A stretch of DNA of 61,960 bases from Prevotella sp. (GCA_017471465.1 JAFUTI010000033.1:1-61960); one strand, 5' to 3'. Positions 52,396 through 61,444 are shown, counted from the first letter of the stretch. A program made the numbers and translations. The notes: generated from the sequence alone by a model not told the origin.

Positions 52396-55092
52396 ATGCG
52401 ACAATTCATACTGATACTATCAACACTTCTCGCAGCCATTGTCAGCGCCCAGAACCAGAAGATCAGCCTGACGGTGACCGAGAAAGCCACTCACGAGCCT
52501 GTCGTCATGGGCACCATCATGCTGGAGCCGTCAGGCCAGTCGGCAGTGACCGACCTGCAGGGACAGGCCATCATCAGCAACGTGCCCAGGGGCCAGTACA
52601 CGCTTATCGTGCGCTACGTAGGCTTTGAGCCTTACAAGACGACCGTTAGCATCAGTAACCGCGACCTGCACCTGAAGGTACAGCTGACGGAGACATCGCT
52701 GGCCCTGCGCGAGGTGACGGTGACGGCCAAGACCCGTGAGAGCGGCGCCTCAACCAGCAGCGTCATCGGTCGCCAGGCCATCGATCACCTGCAGGCAACG
52801 TCGCTGGCCGACGTGATGCAGCTCATACCCGGTCAGCTGATAGACCGTCCCGACCTAACTCAGCAGCAGGGTCTGCAGCTCCGTACGCTGCAAAACAACT
52901 CGACGATGGCCTTCGGCACGAGTATTGTTGTCGACGGCATGCCGATGTCGAACAACGGCGAGATGTCGCAAGGCACGTTCTCAGGCACGGCCTTCGCAGG
53001 GACCGACCTGCGCCAGGTATCGGCCGACAACATCGACGAGGTGGAAGTCATACGCGGCATACCCTCAGCCGAATATGGCGACCTGACAAGCGGTCTGGTA
53101 GTTGTCCACTCGAAGGTGGGTGTCACGCCATGGCAGGTGAAAGCCAAGCTCAATCCGGGCCTGCAGAATTTCTCGGTAGGCAAAGGTGTCCGTTTGGGCA
53201 AAGGCGGCATCATCAATGCCAACCTGGACTATGCCAAGGCCTGGGGCGACCCGCGGCAGAAGACCCGTTCGTACGACCGCTACACGGCCAACATAGGATG
53301 GGGCTACGATGTCACCCGGAAGTGGCACACCGACACGAAAGTGCGGCTGATGCAATCGAGAGACTGGAGCGGAAACGACCCCGACGCTATTGACGACGGC
53401 ACCGAGACGAAAGCCACGACCACCGTGTTCGGGCTGAACCATAACGGACGTCTGCAAACGGACCTGCCGCTGATGCGCTCGTTGAAGTACACGGTCGGCC
53501 TGAGCCTGTCGAAGACCGACAACCGAAACACCAGCTACGTGGCCGTCTCAAGCGGACTGCTCCCCATCATCACTGCCCGTGAGACAGGCTACTACAGCGT
53601 GCCCTGGAAGACTTCGTCGTATCTGGCCACAGGCATCACCGAGAGCCGACCCGGAAACATCTTCCTGAAACTGACCGACGACTTCTTCCTGCGACTGGGC
53701 AAGACAGTTCAGACGTTTAAGATCGGCGTTGACTACCACTACGACTGGAACAGCGGCAAAGGCTACTACAACGAAGACGACGCGCTGCCTTACCGCCCTA
53801 ACGCCAACGGACGACCACGCGCGTTCGACGACATTCCAGGCCTGCACCAGCTGTCGGCATTTGCTGAGGACCAGTTTACCTATAATATAAATAAGGTGAA
53901 CCGGCTGCGCGTCAACTTCGGTCTGCGCTTCACGGCACTTCAGCCCTTCAGCGACTTGGCAACGACGGCCCTGTCACCCCGACTGAACGTCGCCTTCAGC
54001 CTGACCAAGTGGCTCGACCTGCGCGGCGGCATCGGCATGAACTCCAAAACGCCCGGCCTGAACCATCTGTACCCAGACAAAAAGTACATCGACGATATCG
54101 TAGGCAACTACACGCTGGCCACTACCCCAGCCTATTACGTCCATACCGAGGTCTACGACGTTAGGCGGTCAGAAGGACTGAAGAACGCCACAACAACAAA
54201 GATTGAGGCCGGGCTGGACATCAAGCTGCCACGTGGCCGCAAGCTGAGTCTGCTGGCTTATCAAGACCGTACCCCCAACGGCTTCGAAGTCGCCTCCGAC
54301 TACTTCACCTATACGTACAACCTGTTTGACAATACGGCCACACTGCCTATCACCGACTTCTCGACAGGCTACGCTCAGCAGTTCCGAGGTTTCGCCACGA
54401 CAGGCCTGCTGGAGAACACCAACAAGACAGTGAACCGCGGCATAGAGTTCGACTTCGACCTCGGCGAAATCAAGATGCTGAAGACAAGCCTCTACTTCAG
54501 CGGTGCCTGGAACGAGACGAAGACCAACTGGAGTACCCGACAGAACACGACAGCCGTGCCGACAACCCTGTTGACAGGAACGAAATACGCCGGCATGAAT
54601 ATCTCGCCCGTTCGCATCGTCTATCCATCAGGACTCGACTACACCCGCCTGCGACGGTTTGTCAACACGCTGCGAGCCGTGACCCACATCCCGCAGCTGC
54701 ACATGGTGGCATCGTTCACCGCACAGGTCATCTGGCACAACTCCACATGGAGCTACACAGCCGACAAAGACCCCATCGGATGGATTGATGCCGACCTCAC
54801 ATACCACGACATCAACACTGCCGACTACATCACCTTCGACGGCGGACGCATTGCCACTAACGACGAGAAACTGAAGCTGCGCTACACCGACAACGAGCCG
54901 AACGAGTCGCCAACGACATGGAACCTCTCTGGCCGACTCACAAAAGAACTGAGCAAGTTTGGCAGCCTGTCGCTTTATGTCGACAACTGCCTCTTCTACG
55001 AACCCTATATGGAAGGCAACAACACCTCAACGCTCACCCAGCGCAACACCGGCAAGTTTGCCTTCGGAGCGGAACTGTCAATTAATCTGTAA
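52396..55092 (+). CDS. TonB-dependent outer-membrane receptor
   Basis: An 898-residue receptor: signal peptide (MRQFILILSTLLAAIVSAQ), carboxypeptidase-regulatory-like domain (about 22-105), plug (VTVTAKTRESGASTSSVIGRQAID...IDEVEVIRGIPSAEYGDLTSGLVVVHSK, about 108-240) and beta-barrel ending ...GAELSINL. No SusD follows, so it is not a standard polysaccharide pair; a metal complex or small cofactor substrate fits the HMA neighbour (inference). Second gene of an eight-gene run. Confidence 0.94.
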   Translation: MRQFILILSTLLAAIVSAQNQKISLTVTEKATHEPVVMGTIMLEPSGQSAVTDLQGQAIISNVPRGQYTLIVRYVGFEPYKTTVSISNRDLHLKVQLTETSLALREVTVTAKTRESGASTSSVIGRQAIDHLQATSLADVMQLIPGQLIDRPDLTQQQGLQLRTLQNNSTMAFGTSIVVDGMPMSNNGEMSQGTFSGTAFAGTDLRQVSADNIDEVEVIRGIPSAEYGDLTSGLVVVHSKVGVTPWQVKAKLNPGLQNFSVGKGVRLGKGGIINANLDYAKAWGDPRQKTRSYDRYTANIGWGYDVTRKWHTDTKVRLMQSRDWSGNDPDAIDDGTETKATTTVFGLNHNGRLQTDLPLMRSLKYTVGLSLSKTDNRNTSYVAVSSGLLPIITARETGYYSVPWKTSSYLATGITESRPGNIFLKLTDDFFLRLGKTVQTFKIGVDYHYDWNSGKGYYNEDDALPYRPNANGRPRAFDDIPGLHQLSAFAEDQFTYNINKVNRLRVNFGLRFTALQPFSDLATTALSPRLNVAFSLTKWLDLRGGIGMNSKTPGLNHLYPDKKYIDDIVGNYTLATTPAYYVHTEVYDVRRSEGLKNATTTKIEAGLDIKLPRGRKLSLLAYQDRTPNGFEVASDYFTYTYNLFDNTATLPITDFSTGYAQQFRGFATTGLLENTNKTVNRGIEFDFDLGEIKMLKTSLYFSGAWNETKTNWSTRQNTTAVPTTLLTGTKYAGMNISPVRIVYPSGLDYTRLRRFVNTLRAVTHIPQLHMVASFTAQVIWHNSTWSYTADKDPIGWIDADLTYHDINTADYITFDGGRIATNDEKLKLRYTDNEPNESPTTWNLSGRLTKELSKFGSLSLYVDNCLFYEPYMEGNNTSTLTQRNTGKFAFGAELSINL

Positions 55093-55106
55093 AACGACCG
55101 ACGACA

Positions 55107-56336
55107 ATGACCAGAAAACAGCATATTCTCACCTGGCTGCTATACTGCGGCGCAGCAGCAACCCTCAACTCCTGCATCGACTACGACGATGCCACCAAGG
55201 AAACAACTGCTCACATTCAACTGGCCATGCCGGCTGAATTCGTCAACGGCAGCGACCTGCAAGGCCACGAAATAGTCTTGGTACAAGGCAGCACCCGACT
55301 GACGGGTACGACCGATGCCAACGGCGTGGCAACGTTTACAGACCTGATACCTGACGTCTATGACATCTCCTGCTCTTGGGAGATCAACGGCGAACAGTAT
55401 CAGCAGCTGACTGGCGATCAACAGATCGTAAGCGGCTGCACCGTCTCAGGCTCACTCAACGCGCACCTCATCCGTGAAGAGCAGACCATACAGCTGTCGA
55501 CCAATCTCAGCATCAACCGCGACATAATCATCGGTAAGGTATTCTTTGCCGGCTCAAAGGACAACAACAACCGCACCTATATGCCAGGGAAATATGTTGA
55601 GCTCTACAACCAGAGCAACGACACGGTCGACATCAGCGGACTCTACATCGGGCTCATTGAGAGCGAGAGCACGCAAGCCTACACGCTGCAGAACCTGCAC
55701 GACCAGTATGCCGACTCAGTCGTACTGGCCAAACAAGTATTCCGCATCCCTGCCGACCAGCCCTTCACGGTGAAGCCCGGCGGCACCGTGCTACTCGCCA
55801 ACAGCGCTACCGACCATACCGACGGCAACGACATGGAGAACGACCTGAGCGATGCCGACTTCGAGGCCAAAGACGTCAGCGGAAGAACGCAGAACAACCC
55901 GGCGGTGCCGGCATTGGAGCTGACTTACACGATGTACCCATCAATCTCGAACATGAACCTTGTACAGAACGGTCTCTGCTCAGTAGTCATCTTCCGCACC
56001 GACCAAGACGTGGCAGCATTGCCGACGACATACGCCTACGGCAAGACAACGGGCAACCAGTGGCTGCTGCTGCCCATACGCTACATTGTCGACGGAGTTG
56101 AAATACTGCCAAACAAGGCAACAGGTGTAGACGTCAGCACCAAGCGCCTCTACCCCACCATTGATGCCGGCTACACCAACATTGAAGGACGCAGCGGATG
56201 GACCGGCGAAGTAGTCTACCGGCGCACCGGCGACAAACGCGCCAATGACGGCCACCTGATACTGATAGACACCAACAACTCAAGCAACGACTTCCACGTC
56301 TCAACAACGATTAAACCACGCCAGTACGATGAATAA
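55107..56336 (+). CDS. DUF4876 lipoprotein
   Basis: A 409-residue lipoprotein with lipobox LNSC (near residue 23). An Ig-like carboxypeptidase-regulatory type region (about 30-125) precedes the DUF4876 part: IIIGKVFFAGSKDNNNRTYMPGKYVELYNQSNDTVDISGLYIGL, a lamin-tail-like sandwich. DUF4876 proteins usually neighbour TonB-dependent receptors, suggesting a surface partner. It overlaps the next gene by 8 bases. Confidence 0.88.
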   Translation: MTRKQHILTWLLYCGAAATLNSCIDYDDATKETTAHIQLAMPAEFVNGSDLQGHEIVLVQGSTRLTGTTDANGVATFTDLIPDVYDISCSWEINGEQYQQLTGDQQIVSGCTVSGSLNAHLIREEQTIQLSTNLSINRDIIIGKVFFAGSKDNNNRTYMPGKYVELYNQSNDTVDISGLYIGLIESESTQAYTLQNLHDQYADSVVLAKQVFRIPADQPFTVKPGGTVLLANSATDHTDGNDMENDLSDADFEAKDVSGRTQNNPAVPALELTYTMYPSISNMNLVQNGLCSVVIFRTDQDVAALPTTYAYGKTTGNQWLLLPIRYIVDGVEILPNKATGVDVSTKRLYPTIDAGYTNIEGRSGWTGEVVYRRTGDKRANDGHLILIDTNNSSNDFHVSTTIKPRQYDE

Positions 56337-57903
56337 AAAGACAGTATCAACAGTCAAGCCAGTACTACTAGTACATCTAGAATCTCTAGTACTTCTAGTA
56401 CTTCTGGTATTTCTATGCAACACACCCAGCCTGGCACAGGAAGCCCACTACCGCTATGCCGACGCCACACAGCTTTGGCGCCTGACTGACAATGCTGCCG
56501 GACTGTCGCTTGACTCTGCCGGCAACCGCGGTATAGCCTACTTCGACTTGCAACACCGCGAAGGTGACTACCATCGGGTGCAGGAGGGAGGACAGTGTAA
56601 CCAACTGGAATTCTATACAGAACGCTACCAGCGCATCAATCCTATTCTTGTGGCATACGGCTCGTTCCGCTTCGATATGGACCGGACGAAAGACCGCTCG
56701 TGGTGCGATGTGATGCGCCCCTACAACTCGAATCCATACTATTCGGGAAGCAGTGTTGCAGGCAAGTACGACACACAGCAGTTCGACCTCACCGCCGCTA
56801 TAGGCACCATCCAGATGTGGGGTGTCACCGCCGGTCTGCGCTTAGACTACAAAGTTGGCGACCTGAGCCGTCTGCGCGACCCCCGCTCACGCTCCGAGCT
56901 GCTGGACTACAGGCTGACACCGTCGCTGACCTATACGTCAGAGCCGCACACCGTTGGACTCTCAGGACACTATAACCGCCGCAAAGAGAAAATTCCCGGA
57001 ATGACAACCGTCCAGCAAGACCCGAACCTGAAGTACTACCTGATGTCGGGTATGGAACAGGCTGTGGGTACTACAGGCGGATATGGAGGTTTCAGCCGTG
57101 AGTGGGTGGATCACCGATTCGGCGCCGAGTTATCATACGGCTACAACAACGGAACCCTCAAGAGTCTTAGCAGCCTAGGGATTGAGCGAGGTTCCGAAGA
57201 CGTGTTAGGACAATATAAGTATGAGCCGGGACACTACGTCAGCTACCGATACGGCTTCACTTCACGCAACCGCCTGAGCACGGTGAACGCGCTCCACGAG
57301 ACAGACCTCAGCATCGGTTATGAGCAGGCCTACGCCGACGAATACCGCCAGCAACTCATCCAGGAGCGCGACGCAGAACGAGGCTACACCAGCTACCGCT
57401 ACGAGACGCTCATCGAGTTTAAGAAACGCTATCAGGTGAAGCACCTCAACGCCCGCCTGCACTACCGCTACAATGTTGTTGACGGATCAGCCGTCGATAC
57501 CTACGCCGGCATCAAAGCAACTCTCAACCATGCTGCGACAAAGCATCTGCTGCCGGAGTCGTCGCTGAAGTACAACAATATAGACGTCACACTGGAAGGT
57601 GGTAAGGCGCTCTTCGGCAAACGTCTGTGGATTGACGCCAAAGCCGGCTACCACATCAAAAACAAGGCCGACCTTGCACTGGCAGACGCCACTACCGACA
57701 TGGCAAAACAGGTATGGCTGACAGACATGCCCTACTACGAAGCCAACTACTGGCACGGCCATCTGCAACTGACCTATCAGTTCCCGCTGTCGGTCAAAGG
57801 CACACACACCGACTGGTTCGTACGTGCCTACGGCGACTACATGAAGACCGACAACTCGCTTTACAGTGCCACCGTCGGCGCCTCCATCGGCATCTATTAT
57901 TAA
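56329..57903 (+). CDS. DUF6850 outer-membrane beta-barrel protein
   Basis: A 524-residue exported barrel protein: RYADATQLWRLTDNAAGLSLDSAG, RSWCDVMRPYNSNPYYSGSSVAGKYDTQQFDLTA, LRLDYKVGDLSRLRDPRSRSELLDYRLTPSLTY and a C-terminal barrel end SATVGASIGIYY. These are DUF6850 hallmarks. The signal peptide core (LVHLESLVLLVLLVF) is encoded by 9-base direct repeats. Start overlaps the DUF4876 stop. Role in the receptor system unknown. Confidence 0.85.
   Translation: MNKKTVSTVKPVLLVHLESLVLLVLLVFLCNTPSLAQEAHYRYADATQLWRLTDNAAGLSLDSAGNRGIAYFDLQHREGDYHRVQEGGQCNQLEFYTERYQRINPILVAYGSFRFDMDRTKDRSWCDVMRPYNSNPYYSGSSVAGKYDTQQFDLTAAIGTIQMWGVTAGLRLDYKVGDLSRLRDPRSRSELLDYRLTPSLTYTSEPHTVGLSGHYNRRKEKIPGMTTVQQDPNLKYYLMSGMEQAVGTTGGYGGFSREWVDHRFGAELSYGYNNGTLKSLSSLGIERGSEDVLGQYKYEPGHYVSYRYGFTSRNRLSTVNALHETDLSIGYEQAYADEYRQQLIQERDAERGYTSYRYETLIEFKKRYQVKHLNARLHYRYNVVDGSAVDTYAGIKATLNHAATKHLLPESSLKYNNIDVTLEGGKALFGKRLWIDAKAGYHIKNKADLALADATTDMAKQVWLTDMPYYEANYWHGHLQLTYQFPLSVKGTHTDWFVRAYGDYMKTDNSLYSATVGASIGIYY
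56368..56412 (+). repeat. Five 9-bp units encoding the DUF6850 signal-peptide core
   Basis: CTAGTACAT, CTAGAATCT, CTAGTACTT, CTAGTACTT and CTGGTATTT follow each other in frame, each three codons (Leu-Val/Glu-x). The repeat therefore makes the hydrophobic core of the signal peptide. Confidence 0.85.
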
Positions 57904-57921
57904 TCAAAACACATAACAACA

Positions 57922-58674
57922 ATGAGAAATTCTACACCAATAAAAACTCTGGCACTCATGGCTGCCTTATTTATGACAAGCAACATAGCACTGGCCGAAG
58001 AAGACAAGGACACGACCGTTGTCGTGCCTGAGACAGGCCTGTTACCAATCAAGCCCAGCCGCAATTTCACAGGTCCTGCTGACATCACCGTCTGCAGCTG
58101 TTTCGATTCTAAAAGTTCAGGACTCTATTTCACAGTATACAATCTTAACGAGGTGGTAATAGGCAGTTCCGTCAATAGCAGCAGTGGCGTTTTCCTGGTT
58201 GCCAAGCCAGGAACCTACACGCTGAAACTGACCGACGCCGAAGTGACGGGACGCATCAACTCAACAGTCATCAGCTGGATGGCGGAAGCAGGAACGGCAT
58301 ACAAAAAAGACCGATTTCTCTATAAGTACACCGTCAAGGACGGAGTACCCGGATTCCTGCGCGACGAGAACCATGCCGCCGATAACTACCAATACTGCGA
58401 CTTGGGCGAAGGCGAACACATTTACCTGCCCATAAGTGACAAAAACCTAAACAAAATCGCAGAGCTGCTCAACACGACAGCAGCTTCACTGCAATTCATC
58501 CCCTTCGAGGGCCCGTGGAAAAACGTCCCATCACTTAGTGAGTTGGCCGGTATCAATGACGTCTGCAACTCATCGGCTGCCAAAAACAAGATCTTCGACC
58601 TCCAGGGCTGTCGTGTCGTTAAACCAATGAAGGGTATTTACGTCAAAGACAACAAGAAAGTAATCATTAAATAA
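57922..58674 (+). CDS. Secreted protein of unknown function with sorting-type C-terminal tail
   Basis: A 250-residue exported protein (signal ending NIALA). The central part is beta-rich (ADITVCSCFDSKSSGLYFTVYNLNEVVI, YTLKLTDAEVTGRI) without a known motif. The C-terminus IFDLQGCRVVKPMKGIYVKDNKKVIIK matches the tails of the CotH-like and BIG2 proteins of this window. Within the metal-receptor operon, 18 bases after DUF6850 and 6 before the FMN-binding gene. Confidence 0.75.
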   Translation: MRNSTPIKTLALMAALFMTSNIALAEEDKDTTVVVPETGLLPIKPSRNFTGPADITVCSCFDSKSSGLYFTVYNLNEVVIGSSVNSSSGVFLVAKPGTYTLKLTDAEVTGRINSTVISWMAEAGTAYKKDRFLYKYTVKDGVPGFLRDENHAADNYQYCDLGEGEHIYLPISDKNLNKIAELLNTTAASLQFIPFEGPWKNVPSLSELAGINDVCNSSAAKNKIFDLQGCRVVKPMKGIYVKDNKKVIIK

Positions 58675-58680
58675 AATAAC

Positions 58681-59079
58681 ATGAAGAAAACCATCTTCGG
58701 CTGTCTGGCACTACTCGTGCTGGGCTTTGCCTTTCAGAGCGCCACTCAACAGAGCGACGAGGTAATGACCAAAGAGAACGGCATGTACGTGGTGAACACC
58801 ACCAAGCTGGGTAAGGATGTGCAGGGATATGTTGCATCCACCCCCGTCAAGGTCTATATCAAGAAAAACAAAGTGGAAAAGGTAGAGTTCCTTAAGAACC
58901 AAGAGACTCCGAAATATATGGCACGTGTGAAGAAGGCGCTCATCAACAAGTGGGACGGCCTGAAAGTGAAGGACGCTGTCAGCCAAAAAGTGGACGGCGT
59001 GACGGGTGCCACTTTCTCGTCGGAGGCTATCATCAAGAACGTGCAGTTAGCACTGGAATATTATCAGGCACACAAATAA
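58681..59079 (+). CDS. Secreted FMN-binding domain protein (flavinylation motif)
   Basis: A 132-residue exported protein (signal/lipo-like segment to about 22) with one FMN_bind domain. The motif DGVTGATFSS (105-114) corresponds to the (S/T)GAT-x-(T/S) site where ApbE attaches FMN covalently; the acceptor would be Ser113 rather than the usual Thr. Such domains, as in NqrC/RnfG, move single electrons outside the cytoplasm. No ApbE or Nqr/Rnf subunit is in the window. Location after receptor genes suggests a redox step in substrate uptake. Confidence 0.87.
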   Translation: MKKTIFGCLALLVLGFAFQSATQQSDEVMTKENGMYVVNTTKLGKDVQGYVASTPVKVYIKKNKVEKVEFLKNQETPKYMARVKKALINKWDGLKVKDAVSQKVDGVTGATFSSEAIIKNVQLALEYYQAHK

Positions 59080-59088
59080 TACGAAACT

Positions 59089-60549
59089 ATGGAAAAGAAA
59101 GACCTGAAACCTGCTGGCGTCTTCCTGCAGTTTGCTAAGATCAACGAGATTCCCCGCCCGTCAAAACGCGAGGAGAAAATGATAGAATATCTCAAGCATT
59201 GGGGTGAGAGCCGAGGACTGGACACGAAGGTTGACGAGACGGGCAACGTCATCATACGCAAGCCCGCCACCAAGGGATACGAGAACCGTAAGACGGTCAT
59301 ACTGCAGAGCCATATGGATATGGTGTGCGACAAACTGGTTGACGTAGCGTTCGACTTCGACAACGACCCCATACGCACCTATATCGACGGCGAATGGCTG
59401 ACGGCTGAGGGCACCACCCTCGGTGCCGACGACGGCATAGGCTGCGCCATAGAACTGGCCATCCTCGACTCCGACGACATTGAGCACGGCCCCATCGAGT
59501 GCGTCTTTACACGCGACGAGGAGACAGGACTGACGGGTGCCGAAGGTATGAAGGCCGGCTTCATGACCGGCGACTACCTCATCAACCTCGACTCGGAGGA
59601 CGAGGGCGAGATATTCGTCAGCTGCGCCGGCGGCCGCAACACACAAGCGCAGTTCACCTTCCAGCGCGAGAAGGCTCCCGCCGGCTCATTCTTCCTGCGA
59701 GGCCAGCTGAAGGGACTCGTCGGCGGACACTCCGGCGACGATATCAACAAGAAACGCGCCAATGCCATCAAGGTGCTCGGACGCTTTCTCTTCCAAACCA
59801 TGCGCCGCTACGACGGGGTGCGCCTCGCACAGTTCCACTCAGGCAAGCTGCACAACGCCATCCCCCGCGACGGAGAGTTCATCATCGCCGTTCCTAACGA
59901 CGTGAAGGAGAACGTACGCGCCGACTGGAACATCTTTGCCGCTGAGGTGGAGGACGAGTTCCACGTAACCGACACGCAGATGCAGTGGCTCATGGAGAGC
60001 GCCGACGCTCAGACGGTCATTGAGCCTGCCGTAGCCAAGAACTTCGTATGGGCCATCCAGGCCGTCGACAACGGCATCTACGCCATCTGCCAGGACGAAG
60101 CCCTCGGCGGCATGGTCGAGACGTCAAGCAACATCGCCAGCGTACATACTGAGGATACGGAAATAAAAATCCTGTCGAGCCAGCGCTCCAACGTGATGTC
60201 GAACCTCGACAATATATGCGCCACCATTCAGGCCACGTTCGAACTGGCCGGTGCCAAGGCTGTGTCTTCCGACGGCTACCCCGCCTGGAAGATGCGTGCC
60301 GACTCGAAACTCACGCAGATTGTGGTCGACACTTACAAGCAGCTTTTCGGCAAGGAACCTGTGGTGCGCGGCATCCACGCCGGTCTGGAGTGCGGCCTCT
60401 TCTCGGAGCGCTATCCGAACCTCGACATGGTGAGCTTTGGTCCCACCCTGCGCTTCGTCCACACTCCCGACGAGCGCCTGCACATTCCCACCGTACAGAT
60501 GGTATGGGACCACCTGCTGGCTATTCTCAAACAAATACCGCAGAAGTAA
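59089..60549 (+). CDS. pepD: Aminoacyl-histidine dipeptidase (M20 family)
   Basis: A 486-residue cytosolic zinc dipeptidase (PepD/carnosinase-like). Metal-ligand motifs: ILQSHMDMV (His), LGADDGIG (bridging Asp), FTRDEETGLTGA (Glu-Glu), LINLDSEDEGE (Asp), and GVRGIHAGLECGLF-like VRGIHAGLECGLF (C-terminal His/Glu). It hydrolyses X-His dipeptides such as carnosine. It is 9 bases after the FMN-binding gene; histidine-rich peptides might be released from metal complexes, but linkage may be only transcriptional. Confidence 0.95.
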   Translation: MEKKDLKPAGVFLQFAKINEIPRPSKREEKMIEYLKHWGESRGLDTKVDETGNVIIRKPATKGYENRKTVILQSHMDMVCDKLVDVAFDFDNDPIRTYIDGEWLTAEGTTLGADDGIGCAIELAILDSDDIEHGPIECVFTRDEETGLTGAEGMKAGFMTGDYLINLDSEDEGEIFVSCAGGRNTQAQFTFQREKAPAGSFFLRGQLKGLVGGHSGDDINKKRANAIKVLGRFLFQTMRRYDGVRLAQFHSGKLHNAIPRDGEFIIAVPNDVKENVRADWNIFAAEVEDEFHVTDTQMQWLMESADAQTVIEPAVAKNFVWAIQAVDNGIYAICQDEALGGMVETSSNIASVHTEDTEIKILSSQRSNVMSNLDNICATIQATFELAGAKAVSSDGYPAWKMRADSKLTQIVVDTYKQLFGKEPVVRGIHAGLECGLFSERYPNLDMVSFGPTLRFVHTPDERLHIPTVQMVWDHLLAILKQIPQK

Positions 60550-60553
60550 GACC

Positions 60554-60928
60554 ATGAGACGCTCATTATATATCATAACTGCTATAAGCCTGCTGCTGTT
60601 CGCCTCGTGCGGACAGCAGCATCAGGCAAAGGAGGTTATCCAGACGTTTGTCGACGAGTACGTCACCGAGCCTGCCTCGCGCAGCTCCATCAGCATCGTA
60701 AAGTTCGACTCCACCCGCGTGCTGAGCGACTCCATCATCTGCGTCATGCGTACTAATGCCGACACTATTCACCGTTACTCTGCCAAGCCCATCAAGTACG
60801 ACGAAAGTCCTATCGGACGCAAGCTATACGTAGCCCGCATCACCTACACCATCTACGGTGCAGAATATAGCGACACCTACTATCTGGACGAGCAACTGAC
60901 ACATGTCGTGGCCTTCAAAAGCAACTAA
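60554..60928 (+). CDS. Small lipoprotein of unknown function
   Basis: A 124-residue lipoprotein (lipobox LFASC, Cys19). The mature part is beta-rich (SISIVKFDSTRVLSDSIICVMR, ITYTIYGAEYSDTYYLDEQL) and has no recognised domain. The ATG at 60554 is used: it lies 4 bases after the pepD stop and starts a lipoprotein signal; the longer frame overlaps pepD. Last gene of the run that begins at 51639. Confidence 0.72.
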   Translation: MRRSLYIITAISLLLFASCGQQHQAKEVIQTFVDEYVTEPASRSSISIVKFDSTRVLSDSIICVMRTNADTIHRYSAKPIKYDESPIGRKLYVARITYTIYGAEYSDTYYLDEQLTHVVAFKSN

Positions 60929-60963
60929 AATACAAAGTTTCTCGAAAAAAAATGGGAAAATAT

Positions 60964-60994
60964 TTGGAGGTTCCAAAAAATATGCGTACCTTTG
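60964..60994 (+). promoter_or_regulatory. Promoter of the tRNA-Ser/tRNA-Glu unit
   Basis: TTG (60964-60966), 20 bases, TACCTTTG (60987-60994), about 50 bases ahead of tRNA-Ser. Confidence 0.75.
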
Positions 60995-61042
60995 CACCCG
61001 CAATCAAGGAGATAACCCCACGGTTGACAGCACAAAGCATCT

Positions 61043-61129
61043 GGAAGGATGGGTGAGTGGCTGAAACCAGCAGTTTGCTAAACTGCCGTACGGGTTCCCG
61101 TACCGGGGGTTCGAATCCCCCTCCTTCCG
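61043..61129 (+). tRNA. tRNA-Ser (anticodon GCT)
   Basis: Acceptor arms GGAAGGA (61043-61049) and TCCTTCC (61122-61128) pair fully. The anticodon arm GCAGT-TTGCTAA-ACTGC shows GCT, reading AGC/AGT. The long variable arm (CGTACGGGTTCCCGTAC) and the GGTTCGAATCC T arm are typical of a class II serine tRNA. CCA is not encoded. Confidence 0.95.
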
Positions 61130-61172
61130 CACCGAGGGGATTTCTCTGCGAGAGCACTTCTTTGAAACAGTT

Positions 61173-61244
61173 GGTCGATTCATCTAATGGTTAGGATACA
61201 AGATTCTCAATCTTGGCATAGGGGTTCGATTCCCCTATCGACTA
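61173..61244 (+). tRNA. tRNA-Glu (anticodon CTC)
   Basis: Acceptor GGTCGAT pairs with ATCGACT (one G-T at the first pair). The anticodon arm CAAGA-TTCTCAA-TCTTG gives CTC, decoding GAG. The D arm (TCTAATGGTTAGGATA) and T arm (GGGGTTCGATTCCCC) are regular. Ends one base after the acceptor with A; CCA is not encoded. Confidence 0.93.
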
Positions 61245-61256
61245 CTCGGAACATCC

Positions 61257-61295
61257 GAAAATCCCCTGTAAATCAACGATTTGCAGGGGATTTTG
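61257..61295 (+). terminator. Terminator after the tRNA pair
   Basis: AAAATCCCCTGTAAATC (61257-61273) and GATTTGCAGGGGATTTT (61279-61295) pair with one G-T wobble; T-rich sequence ends the second arm. Confidence 0.8.
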
Positions 61296-61407
61296 CTTTC
61301 TAAAGGTGTTAATAAGGCGTTAATCTTAACCAAGAAAAAGAAAACGAGCGAACTGTTAATCTTTCATTCTTTTTCTCTTGTTTGTTCTTATTCTACTATA
61401 ATTTGAG

Positions 61408-61415
61408 TACCTTTG
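61408..61415 (+). promoter_or_regulatory. -7 promoter element for the partial gene
   Basis: TACCTTTG, 29 bases before the ATG at 61445. The nearest TTG upstream is 23 bases away. The stretch 61296-61407 between the terminator and this box holds nothing recognisable. Confidence 0.45.
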
Positions 61416-61444
61416 CAGGCTAAAAAGATTAAATACAGGATAAG

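Noticed and set aside
61173-61244. Integrated element with att site at tRNA-Glu
   Set aside because: No repeat of the tRNA 3' end and no integrase is visible in the remaining 700 bases.
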